Shown: positions 1 to 6,213 of the stretch, in pieces
Layout of the letters: every line of letters starts with the position of its first letter
How positions within the stretch are numbered: the first letter of the stretch is position 1
Assembly: GCA_003648225.1 (NCBI GenBank)
Contig: QMOL01000095.1
Span: forward strand, 1 to 9,179
Reading direction: 5' to 3'
DNA: 9,179 nucleotides
Source of the DNA: Chlamydiota bacterium
GTDB lineage: Bacteria > Auribacterota > UBA3054 > B51-G9
Notes under the pieces: model-generated
Seen by the model: the letters and a program-made list of their open reading frames with translations, nothing else
The model's database searches: none
What the model was told of the DNA's origin: nothing
Translations under genes and position numbers: made by a program

Positions 1-12
1 CCTGTATAATTA

Positions 13-41
13 TTTCAATATTCTAAACTATTTGATATAAT
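13..41 (+). promoter_or_regulatory. Possible sigma70 promoter for proA
   Basis: A perfect TATAAT box lies at 36-41. The element 17 nt upstream (13-18, TTTCAA) matches the -35 consensus at only three of six positions, so the support is mostly the -10 box. It would start transcription near 48 and give a leader of about 78 nt. A second TATAAT at 5-10 has its -35 region outside the window and is an alternative. AT-rich DNA produces such boxes by chance. Confidence 0.25.
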
Positions 42-62
42 AATATCCGAATTTATGAATAG

Positions 63-81
63 TGAGTCATTTTTTGACTCA
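63..81. repeat. Inverted repeat TGAGTCA-N5-TGACTCA in the proA leader
   Basis: A perfect 7-bp inverted repeat (63-69 and 75-81) is separated by five T residues. It lies downstream of the candidate promoter and 45 nt before the proA ATG, so it could be an operator or a leader hairpin. No run of T follows on the + strand, which argues against a terminator of that strand. Just after it a 13-nt direct repeat (84-96 and 99-111, ACTTAAATCTTAA) recurs at a 15-nt period. The role of either element is not known. Confidence 0.4.
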
Positions 82-125
82 AAACTTAAATCTTAATTAC
101 TTAAATCTTAAAACAATTGAAAATT

Positions 126-1382
126 ATGAATATTGAAAAATATGTCACCGATGTTTGTAAAAAAGCGCAAAAAGCTTCGCGAATCCTCGCTAATCAAAGA
201 CCGGATGATAAAAATAAAGCGCTGAATGCAATGGCTGACCTGATTCTTGCCGAACGCGAAACAATTAAAGCTGAAAATAAAAAAGACCTCGACGCAGGAC
301 AGAAAAAAGGACTGTCAAAAGCTATGCTTGATCGCCTCGAACTAACTGACGCGAGAATCGACGGAATGGCAAAGGGCTTGCGTGAAGTCGCGGAATTAAC
401 CGATCCGGTAGGAGAAATACTTGACAATACAATTCGTCCAAGCGGGATTGAAATCACAAAAATTCGTGTGCCGATTGGCGTTATTGCCATAATTTATGAG
501 TCGCGACCGAATGTTACAGCTGACGCCGCGGGACTTTGTCTGAAATCAGGTAACGCGGTGATTTTGCGCGGTGGAAGTGAGGCGTTTCATTCTAATCTGG
601 TTATCGCGAATATTCTGAGATCGGCATTGAAAAATACAGGTCTGCCGGAAGACGCTGTTCAGTTTGTTGAAACAACTGACCGCAAAGCGGTTGACCATCT
701 GCTTCACGCGGAAGAGTATATTGATGTAATAATTCCACGCGGCGGGAAAGGGCTTATTAAAAAAGTTGCCACGGAAAGCCGGATACCGGTGCTTAAACAT
801 TATGACGGAATCTGTCATACCTATATCGCGGAAGGCGCTGATATTGATAAAGCGATAGCCATTGCTTTTAACGCTAAAGTTCAGCGTCCCGGTGTTTGCA
901 ACGCTATGGAGACATTGCTTATCAACAAAGAAATCGCGAAAGACATTCTTCCTCCTATGTTTTTGAAACTTAGAAAAGCAGGAGTCGAAATCCGCGGCTG
1001 CGATGAAATTATTAAACTCGATCCCTCGGCCATTCCGGCAACTGAAGAAGACTGGAACACTGAATATCTTGACTTAATTCTTTCGGTGAAAGTTGTTGAT
1101 AATCTCGAAGAAGCAATTAATTTTATCAATGAACACAGTTCTCATCACTCCGATGCAATCGTAACTGAAGACCATTATGAAGCAGCGCATTTTCTGCAAT
1201 CAATTGATTCCGCAACAGTTTATGTTAACGCGAGCACAAGATTTACCGACGGAGGTGAATTCGGTATGGGCGCGGAAATGGGAATAAGTACCGATAAACT
1301 TCACGCTCGCGGTCCCGTTGGATTAGTAGAATTAACATCGTATAAATATATGATTCGTGGCAACGGAACGATAAGAAAGTAG
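126..1382 (+). CDS. proA: Glutamate-5-semialdehyde dehydrogenase (gamma-glutamyl phosphate reductase)
   Basis: The product is a cytoplasmic enzyme that reduces L-glutamyl 5-phosphate to glutamate 5-semialdehyde with NADPH, the second step of proline synthesis. The 418-residue length matches the family. The aldehyde-dehydrogenase fold is plain: an N-terminal helical region, the conserved ESRPNVT segment at residues 125-131 followed by a Gly-rich stretch ending LRGGSEA, and the catalytic-cysteine motif RPGVCNAMETLL with the nucleophile at C258. The C-terminal FGMGAEMGISTDKLHARGPVG signature is also intact. I chose the ATG at 126, which starts the product MNIEKYV. A TTG three codons upstream at 117 is in frame but weaker, and neither has a good Shine-Dalgarno site. 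proB, often adjacent, is not in the window, although it could lie left of the edge. Hairpins follow the stop. The identification is secure. Confidence 0.96.
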   Translation: MNIEKYVTDVCKKAQKASRILANQRPDDKNKALNAMADLILAERETIKAENKKDLDAGQKKGLSKAMLDRLELTDARIDGMAKGLREVAELTDPVGEILDNTIRPSGIEITKIRVPIGVIAIIYESRPNVTADAAGLCLKSGNAVILRGGSEAFHSNLVIANILRSALKNTGLPEDAVQFVETTDRKAVDHLLHAEEYIDVIIPRGGKGLIKKVATESRIPVLKHYDGICHTYIAEGADIDKAIAIAFNAKVQRPGVCNAMETLLINKEIAKDILPPMFLKLRKAGVEIRGCDEIIKLDPSAIPATEEDWNTEYLDLILSVKVVDNLEEAINFINEHSSHHSDAIVTEDHYEAAHFLQSIDSATVYVNASTRFTDGGEFGMGAEMGISTDKLHARGPVGLVELTSYKYMIRGNGTIRK

Positions 1383-1403
1383 ATATGGAGTGCAGTTATA
1401 AAG

Positions 1404-1443
1404 GTTCCGAGACCCGATACTAGTTTGTATTTGTCTCGGGAAC
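1404..1443. repeat. Hairpin downstream of proA
   Basis: GTTCCGAGAC at 1404-1413 pairs with GTCTCGGGAAC at 1433-1443, leaving one bulged base. Inside it, ATAC (1417-1420) can pair with GTAT (1427-1430) around a six-base loop. The structure begins 21 nt after the proA stop and could end or stabilise that transcript, but no U-tract follows, so it is not a classic rho-independent terminator. Confidence 0.5.
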
Positions 1444-1453
1444 ATTTACTGTG

Positions 1454-1470
1454 CTGTTGCAAAGCAACAG
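1454..1470. repeat. Short perfect hairpin CTGTTGC-AAA-GCAACAG
   Basis: A perfect 7-bp stem closes a three-base AAA loop, ten bases after the preceding hairpin. The GCAAAGC core recurs at 2979-2985, downstream of the next gene, beside a TCCCGAG that resembles the TCTCGGG of the upstream hairpin. This hints that the intergenic regions share a repeat family. No T-run follows, so terminator function is uncertain. Confidence 0.45.
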
Positions 1471-1518
1471 ATTTGCCGGTTTTAGAATTTATCCAACATA
1501 CGGTAAGCGAGTGCGAAA

Positions 1519-1577
1519 TCACATTATTCGTTCCAAAAACGTGAAGATTTTCACATTATTCGTTCTAAAAACGTGAA
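1519..1577. repeat. 27-nt tandem direct repeat with 32-nt period
   Basis: Copies at 1519-1545 and 1551-1577 share 26 of 27 bases (TCACATTATTCGTTC is the start of one; the only difference is C at 1534 against T at 1566). The junction makes a small GTGAA-GATT-TTCAC hairpin at 1541-1554. A weaker echo (AATCTTGG) recurs at 1577-1584 and 1600-1607. The repeat lies 38 nt before the chosen start of the peptidase gene and runs through its in-frame N-terminal extension, which supports the downstream ATG as the real start. Confidence 0.7.
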
Positions 1578-1614
1578 ATCTTGGTTGTTTATCGAACGTA
1601 ATCTTGGCAAAAGT

Positions 1615-2703
1615 ATGAATTATACACATCGACGAAAAGAAGTTTTTAAGAGGATGAAAAAATCCTGTGCAAATACCCTGCTGGTTTCAAATCCAATCAA
1701 TATTTTATATTTAACCGGATTTAAAAGTTCAAATGTTTTTGTTCTTTTGACCGAGAATGAAACATTTTTGTTTACCGATTTCAGATACGAAGAAGTCGCG
1801 AGAGAAATTTGTGAAAAACAAAAAATGCGTTTTATTCTTTTAAACAAAAAACTATCAATAATTTTAAGAAACCTAATTAGAAAATATAAAATAAAAGAAA
1901 TTTCTTTTGAAGCCGATGACTTGAAAGTTGCAACTTTTAATGCCCTGAAAAACGGCACAAAAATTAAATGGAAGGAAGCAAAACCATGGATTAGCGACGT
2001 TCGCAAAAATAAAGATGAAAATGAAATTGAAATAACAAAAAAAGCCGTGCTGGTCGCTGAACAGGGGTTTAAAACAATTAAAAAAGGTGAGTGGATCGGG
2101 TTGACCGAAATCGAAGCTTCCGACCTCCTCGCGGAAAAGATAAAAATCGCAGGGAAAAAAATCGGCGTTAGAGCAACTCCTTCATTCGATTTTATAGTTG
2201 CCGCGGGAGCTAACGCGGCGGTACCACATCACGAGCCAAACAGCACAATTATTAAAGAATATGATATGCTTAAAATTGATTGGGGAGCGAAGGTTGAAGA
2301 TTACTGTTCCGATATGACGCGTACACTTTATTTTGGCAAGCCATCATCAAAATTCAAGAAAATTTATAATACGGTTTTAAGAGCTAATAAAGCGGCAATA
2401 AAAGCTGTTCGCCCAGGCATAACTTTAAAAAATATTGACGCGGTAGCAAGAGAAATTATCGCCAAAGCCGGTTTCGCAAGAAATTTCGGCCACGGAACAG
2501 GTCACGGGGTCGGCTTGGAAGTCCATGACGGACCCGGTCCTTCACCACGATGCATTACTCGAACATCTAAAGGAATGATAATAACGATTGAGCCGGGAAT
2601 TTATATTCCCGGATGGGGTGGCGTGAGAATTGAAGATATGGTTTTAGTAACTCCAAAAAGCGGAGAAGTTTTAACTAAAAATTTGCCCTATGCGCAAATT
2701 TGA
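1615..2703 (+). CDS. M24 family metallopeptidase, Xaa-Pro aminopeptidase type
   Basis: The product is a predicted cytoplasmic dinuclear metal peptidase that removes an N-terminal residue before proline, used in peptide turnover. An N-terminal creatinase-like domain (about residues 1-125, with SNPINILYLTGF) precedes the pita-bread catalytic domain (about 130-355). All five metal ligands are visible: D222 (KIDWGA), D233 (SDMTRT), H293 (GHGTGHG), E326 (TIEPGIY) and E340 (VRIED). H205 in VPHHEP and H304 in VHDGP fit the conserved accessory histidines. The 362-residue length is usual for short bacterial aminopeptidase P or prolidase-like proteins. I chose the ATG at 1615 (MNYTHRR) because the in-frame GTG at 1573 lies inside a direct repeat and adds an atypical extension. 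No Shine-Dalgarno site is evident. Sequence motifs alone do not separate aminopeptidase P from dipeptide-specific prolidase. Confidence 0.93.
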   Translation: MNYTHRRKEVFKRMKKSCANTLLVSNPINILYLTGFKSSNVFVLLTENETFLFTDFRYEEVAREICEKQKMRFILLNKKLSIILRNLIRKYKIKEISFEADDLKVATFNALKNGTKIKWKEAKPWISDVRKNKDENEIEITKKAVLVAEQGFKTIKKGEWIGLTEIEASDLLAEKIKIAGKKIGVRATPSFDFIVAAGANAAVPHHEPNSTIIKEYDMLKIDWGAKVEDYCSDMTRTLYFGKPSSKFKKIYNTVLRANKAAIKAVRPGITLKNIDAVAREIIAKAGFARNFGHGTGHGVGLEVHDGPGPSPRCITRTSKGMIITIEPGIYIPGWGGVRIEDMVLVTPKSGEVLTKNLPYAQI

Positions 2704-2769
2704 TTTCTCTGTTTATTCAATATTATTGTTAATGAATTTTAATTAATGGCTGCTCGAAAAGGATATTTT

Positions 2770-2805
2770 AGCCTCATAGAGGCTTAACGTGAATAGCCTC
2801 ACGTT
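2770..2805. repeat. Overlapping alternative hairpins after the peptidase gene
   Basis: AGCCTC (2770-2775) pairs with GAGGCT (2779-2784) around an ATA loop, and AACGTGA (2786-2792) pairs with TCACGTT (2799-2805). A second AGCCTC at 2795-2800 lies within the second hairpin and could capture the same GAGGCT, so the folds exclude each other. TTTT at 2804-2807 closes the second stem, so this may terminate the peptidase transcript 100 nt after its stop. An interspersed palindromic repeat is an equal possibility. Confidence 0.45.
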
Positions 2806-2836
2806 TTAACGGGGGTTTGGAATTATAATGATTATG

Positions 2837-2881
2837 CACCCTAAAGGGGTGTTGCAATATTTGTGCTTCCCCTCCAGGGTG
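2837..2881. repeat. Long imperfect hairpin in the 2704-3116 gap
   Basis: CACCCT (2837-2842) pairs with AGGGTG (2876-2881), and AGGGG (2845-2849) pairs with CCCCT (2869-2873). A symmetric two-by-two internal loop separates them, and GCA/TGC (2854-2856 and 2864-2866) can pair inside the loop. A competing local hairpin pairs CACCC (2837-2841) with GGGTG (2847-2851). No coding frame of useful length was seen in this 413-nt gap, which otherwise holds AT-rich DNA and the promoter at its right end. Confidence 0.5.
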
Positions 2882-3080
2882 AATCCGTTCTTTTCGTAAG
2901 CCACGCGTTATTTCGTGCCGTTGGGTACAATGTATTTCATTTTCGAAAAATCACATTCCGTATCTGCCTGTCCCGAGAGCAAAGCTGCTTGTGAATAATT
3001 TGTTGAATGAATATGACTTATTTAATTATTATTTAATCATATCAATTATATTAATCATTAAATGATAACCGGCGTGGCAA

Positions 3081-3109
3081 TTGACATAAATCACTCTGTT
3101 TGATACACT
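3081..3109 (+). promoter_or_regulatory. Sigma70-type promoter, near consensus, leaderless arrangement
   Basis: TTGACA at 3081-3086 is a perfect -35 box, followed after exactly 17 nt by TACACT at 3104-3109, a four-of-six -10 box. This is the best promoter in the window. Starting six to eight bases past the -10 places the RNA 5' end at about 3115-3117, on or next to the ATG at 3117, so the MazG-like gene would be translated from a leaderless message. A short palindrome, ATCAT-TAA-ATGAT at 3054-3066, ends 14 nt before the -35 box and might bind a regulator. Confidence 0.75.
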
Positions 3110-3116
3110 TTATTGT

Positions 3117-3695
3117 ATGAATACAAATAATGAAAATAACGGTTTTGCAAAAGCGCTTGAACAGCTTGAAAAGCGGGCGCTACAAATTCAACTTGACCAT
3201 TTTAAAGTTCCTCCCGAAAAGCGAGGTAGAGCTTTTTATTCACTCGAACTTGTCGGGGAAATGGGTGAGTTACTTAATGACTGCAAAAAGTTTATGAGAA
3301 CAACACTTGCTCACAGGCGCGCGGAACAGATTGAAAAACGAATACCCGAGGAGACTGCCGACACACTTATCGCGTTGATGCTGATAAAACTTGCAGCACA
3401 TGAAGAGCAAAAAGTTTTTCCTAATAATCCTTTTAATTTAGATGAATCCGTAAGAACAACAATGTGGCTTCACACGTGTTTAAGCAGTTTGGCTTTAAGT
3501 GCGTCAAGTTTATATGTGAAAGAGATAATAAAAACTGCTGAGGATGAAGATAAATTACTTGACCTTAAAATGTACAGATCGGTAGTAGAATCGTTATTAA
3601 ATGTTGCTAATTTTTTTGAATTTAATTTGGAAAAAGCAACAAATGATAAACTTACCCAAATAATAAGTAAAGTGGAAAAAGGATATTATGATTAA
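3117..3695 (+). CDS. MazG-like nucleotide pyrophosphohydrolase
   Basis: The product is probably a cytoplasmic all-alpha NTP pyrophosphatase, a family that hydrolyses nucleoside triphosphates to monophosphate and pyrophosphate with Mg2+. The evidence is the superfamily motif ExxE(12-28)ExxD. Here E48-M-G-E51 (with E44 before it) is followed 27 residues later by E79-T-A-D82, each in a predicted helix. The C-terminal part, ending NFFEFNLEKATNDKL (about 165-179), resembles the last helix of MazG proteins. About 50 residues (roughly 96-148) intervene between these, more than in a minimal MazG domain, so it is an unusual subtype at 192 residues. The true substrate cannot be read from sequence. There is no Shine-Dalgarno site; the promoter is placed for a leaderless message. 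The last codons overlap the next gene by 8 nt. A purely structural role is less likely because the acidic metal-binding residues are kept. Confidence 0.72.
   Translation: MNTNNENNGFAKALEQLEKRALQIQLDHFKVPPEKRGRAFYSLELVGEMGELLNDCKKFMRTTLAHRRAEQIEKRIPEETADTLIALMLIKLAAHEEQKVFPNNPFNLDESVRTTMWLHTCLSSLALSASSLYVKEIIKTAEDEDKLLDLKMYRSVVESLLNVANFFEFNLEKATNDKLTQIISKVEKGYYD
3678..3683 (+). promoter_or_regulatory. Ribosome binding site for the 687-residue exported protein
   Basis: AAAGGA lies inside the end of the MazG-like gene, four bases before the ATG at 3688. Together with the 8-nt gene overlap it points to translational coupling and settles the start of the second gene. It is the clearest Shine-Dalgarno site among the main genes of the window. 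Confidence 0.6.
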
Positions 3696-5751
3696 TAAAA
3701 TTTTAGATAAATACATGCCTTTTTTTTCGTTGGTAATTGCTTTCGCGTTATGTAATATTATAATCGCAGATGATAATCCGGTAAAACAAAATTCCTTCGC
3801 ATGGTCGCTTAGTTCCGGACTGCAAAATATCGGAACTACCGTCTCGGTAGACGAAATACAAGTTGAACTCGGCACCGCATTCGGACCTAATTTATCAACA
3901 GGAATTTTGTGTTTAAGTGAAGCCATACAAATTAGTGATGATAGTTTACTTACAAATATTCTTTTAGATATTGGTCTTAAAGCCGATTGTTATAATATAG
4001 GAAAACAAGTTTGGTCAAAAGCTGTTGCAAGAGAATTTCTCAGAACAAAAATTCTGTATGCAATTGCAGAAACTAATCTCGTTCTTATGCAGGGCGGGTG
4101 GAGTTCCCCGGCAACAAGAACGGAATGGGGAATTGTTAAAACAATAAATTTTAATGGAAAGATCAGTGGTAAAACACAAATCGGTTCCGCGGCTCAAAAA
4201 TCCACACCGGAAAAGATTATTATATTAAGTGTTGCAGATACATCTGTATCACCCATAGTATTACGAGATGCGATTCTTAAGAACGCGATAAAGCAATTAG
4301 ACAAATCTATTTTATTACAAGATTCATCAAAAGGTATAATATCGGGTTGTGATTTAATAAATTTTATTGCTGACAGAACTCACATAAATCCTTTTTGTCC
4401 AAAATGTAAACAAAATAGTTATCGCTGTATATACCAAATATTTAAGGTGATTTATAATGATCTTGGCGCCGGCGTTCGTTATCTGAATTTAATTTCTCAG
4501 CACTGTCCTGATTATGAAAAAAAAGAAATTTCTGATGCGGCACTTCAACTTACAGCGGGAAGAAATTTATTGAATTCGTATTTGGATGAAAATAAATTAA
4601 AAAGTATAATGGCAGACAGAAATAAACAGGCGGAAATGGGTGAAACAATAAGAAAATTAAAATATAACCTTAATAAAGCCGCTATCTCTCTCGCAGGAGT
4701 TTGTAATGAAGAAATTGAAAACACGGACATAAATGTTAACTCAGCTGACTGGTCGGCTAAAAGAGAAGAATGTAAAATCGTTCGCTCGCTTCCGCAATTT
4801 AGCAGGCTTAACGGCTTACCCGACACGTTTTTTATTTCCGCGACAATGGCCGCAGAAATTCTTGGCATCAATACATCTGTTGAATGGCTGATCGCCCTTA
4901 GCGGCTCCCCTTTTAAATTTCTTATAGATTCAAACACATTTACTTATGTTTCTGATTTATCAACCGGTTATGATTGTATGGAAAGATATCTTACAGCCGC
5001 CGGATTAGTTCCGGTGTTTTATACTTTCAGTAACGGGATGTCATCCGACACGGGAAACATGATTAGAAAAGAAATAGTTGAAAGCATTGATCGATCTGCG
5101 CCTTCAATAATATCAGCGCCTGACATTAGTAACGAATGGGGAATAATTACCGGATATAAAGATTATGGTTTAAGTTTTCTTTGCCGCCTTCCAACCGACA
5201 GCAATTATTTTTTTAGTGTTATGCGTACTATTCCTGATATAACAATAACTATTAGAAGGAAAAAAACACTGCCAAAAATACATTCACAGATTAAAGGAGC
5301 TTTAAAGCAATTAATTCTATTGCACAGCCAAACTAATTTTTCTAAATATTTAAGCGGTAATTCCGCGCTTAGGCTATGGATTAACAAATGCTTGTATTAT
5401 TCAAACGGAAAAATTATGCCATCATTAGAATTCGCACAGAAAAATCAATTGCTGTGGATCGCGCTGCGTGATAATTTGAGAAAATCATATAGATTTTTAG
5501 ATATGATAATGAATGTCACACCGGAACTCGTTGTGCCTTTGAGCCAAGCACGAAGATTATATTTACAAGCTGTAGATTTACTGAATTTAACTTACGCGGA
5601 TGGATTTGTGCTTAAGAAAAAGGAAGGTGTAATTTACCCGATTGACTGGTCAACAGAAAAAAGTAAAAAACAAATTGAAACACTTGAAAAAGTCGAAAAA
5701 TTAATTGACGAAGCAAACCCGCATTTAGAATTTGCAGTTAAGCAATTGTGA
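3688..5751 (+). CDS. Exported protein of unknown function with two tandem C39/BtrH_N-like repeats
   Basis: I do not recognise a named gene. A hydrophobic N-terminus (about residues 10-27) after a Lys-containing start looks like a signal peptide or anchor; L rather than G/A before C22 argues against a lipobox. The rest reads as one domain copied twice, about 35-300 and 379-640. Matching anchors are F37/F381, G49/G393, SV 53-54/397-398, G62/G406, F65/F409, EWGI 146-149/483-486, AIKQL 200-204/ALKQL 538-542, SG 219-220/556-557, R264/R602 and LLN 294-296/631-633. Offsets stay at 337-344. The second copy recalls papain-like BtrH_N/C39-type proteins, but catalytic Cys and His are absent where expected, so binding rather than proteolysis is likelier. 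The first copy alone has C237-PK-C240, C247 and C273, a possible metal or disulfide cluster. The gene is coupled to the MazG-like gene and ends at a strong terminator. Confidence 0.85.
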   Translation: MINKILDKYMPFFSLVIAFALCNIIIADDNPVKQNSFAWSLSSGLQNIGTTVSVDEIQVELGTAFGPNLSTGILCLSEAIQISDDSLLTNILLDIGLKADCYNIGKQVWSKAVAREFLRTKILYAIAETNLVLMQGGWSSPATRTEWGIVKTINFNGKISGKTQIGSAAQKSTPEKIIILSVADTSVSPIVLRDAILKNAIKQLDKSILLQDSSKGIISGCDLINFIADRTHINPFCPKCKQNSYRCIYQIFKVIYNDLGAGVRYLNLISQHCPDYEKKEISDAALQLTAGRNLLNSYLDENKLKSIMADRNKQAEMGETIRKLKYNLNKAAISLAGVCNEEIENTDINVNSADWSAKREECKIVRSLPQFSRLNGLPDTFFISATMAAEILGINTSVEWLIALSGSPFKFLIDSNTFTYVSDLSTGYDCMERYLTAAGLVPVFYTFSNGMSSDTGNMIRKEIVESIDRSAPSIISAPDISNEWGIITGYKDYGLSFLCRLPTDSNYFFSVMRTIPDITITIRRKKTLPKIHSQIKGALKQLILLHSQTNFSKYLSGNSALRLWINKCLYYSNGKIMPSLEFAQKNQLLWIALRDNLRKSYRFLDMIMNVTPELVVPLSQARRLYLQAVDLLNLTYADGFVLKKKEGVIYPIDWSTEKSKKQIETLEKVEKLIDEANPHLEFAVKQL

Positions 5752-5791
5752 TATTAAAGCATTGCCCGTATAGCGGGAAGCTTAATATTTT
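5751..5791 (+). terminator. Rho-independent-type terminator of the MazG-like/exported protein unit
   Basis: The hairpin starts at the last base of the stop codon. ATATTAA plus GC (5751-5760, one bulged A) pairs with GCTTAATAT (5780-5788), and CCCG (5765-5768) pairs with CGGG (5774-5777) around a TATAG loop. The 3' arm runs directly into TTT (5789-5791). It closes the two-gene transcript that begins near 3116. A possible minus-strand small gene reads into the same hairpin from the other side. Confidence 0.75.
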
Positions 5792-5927
5792 GAATAAACT
5801 TTTTTTGTTTGCGTGCATTATGCACATTTAAACGCTTGCTTGTTTCACAATCGGAAGCGCCGCAGCACATTGCGCTATTGCACCAAACAGAATTTTGTTT
5901 ATTTTGTTGTTCACTGATTTGAGTCAT
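5754..5927 (-). CDS. Possible small Cys-rich protein (57 residues), convergent with the exported-protein gene
   Basis: On the minus strand an ATG at 5927-5925 opens 57 codons ending in TAA at 5756-5754. AAGG at 5938-5935 sits seven bases before the ATG, a usable Shine-Dalgarno spacing. The N-terminus is Gln/Asn-rich (MTQISEQQNKQN), then comes WCNSAMCCGASDCE with a symmetric C-x4-CC-x4-C pattern (C16, C21, C22, C27), and the C-terminus is basic. Four closely placed Cys could bind a metal, but I know no family with this pattern. A TATAAT at 5934-5929 is too close to the ATG to make its message, so the promoter is unclear. It ends inside the terminator hairpin of the opposite gene. It may be a chance frame; no homologue could be checked. 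Confidence 0.35.
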   Translation of the reverse strand: MTQISEQQNKQNSVWCNSAMCCGASDCETSKRLNVHNARKQKKFIQNIKLPAIRAML

Positions 5928-6112
5928 AATTATACCTTAAATTGGCTTAAAGTTTTCAAGAAACACATAAAATCGAAATCAAAGCATAAATAGCGGAGCA
6001 ATAATTATGCCACAAATAGACTTAAAAAGTTATTTTGTGTTCAAAGGAATTATATCCACAACAAATTGTAAAAATGTGGTTAACATGTAATCTATTCCTC
6101 GTTTCAAAAAAA

Positions 6113-6141
6113 TTAAGATATGCAAAAATGCAATATATAAA
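6113..6141 (+). promoter_or_regulatory. Candidate sigma70 promoter for the radical SAM gene
   Basis: TTAAGA (6113-6118, four of six) and TATAAA (6136-6141, five of six) are 17 nt apart. Transcription would start near 6148 and leave a leader of about 66 nt. The remainder of the 5792-6210 gap holds the possible minus-strand small gene and AT-rich DNA in which I see no other supported feature. Confidence 0.4.
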
Positions 6142-6160
6142 GGTTTCTTTTTCGACCTTT
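6139..6160. promoter_or_regulatory. Inverted repeat overlapping the candidate promoter start
   Basis: AAAGGT (6139-6144) and ACCTTT (6155-6160) form a perfect 6-bp inverted repeat with a 10-nt spacer. It covers the last bases of the -10 box and the predicted start point, a position typical of a repressor operator. As RNA it would be a weak hairpin followed by a T-rich stretch, so an early terminator is an alternative reading. Confidence 0.3.
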
Positions 6161-6213
6161 TCTCCGTTTTTCAGGATTGCTTATCCGAATTTTATGACAA
6201 AAAATGAAGTGTG

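Noticed and set aside
117..125. TTG start for proA three codons upstream of the ATG
   Set aside because: The ATG at 126 gives the usual family length and N-terminus; TTG has no better ribosome binding site.
1519..1577. CRISPR array
   Set aside because: There are only two copies at a 32-nt period with 5-nt gaps, so no spacers exist.
1573..1614. GTG start for the M24 peptidase adding 14 residues
   Set aside because: The extension is encoded in the direct-repeat region and does not resemble the family N-terminus, which begins well at MNYTHRR.
3748..3755. Lipoprotein lipobox at C22 of the exported protein
   Set aside because: The residues before C22 are F-A-L; Leu at -1 does not fit the lipobox.
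5929..5952. Minus-strand TATAAT at 5934-5929 with TTGAAA 19 nt upstream as promoter of the small Cys-rich frame
   Set aside because: The -10 box ends one base before the ATG, so the transcript would start inside the frame, and the 19-nt spacer is long.
6007..6090. 27-codon + strand frame (starts MPQIDLKSYF) with GGAG eight bases before its ATG
   Set aside because: It is very short and has no recognisable motif; one plausible Shine-Dalgarno site is weak support.
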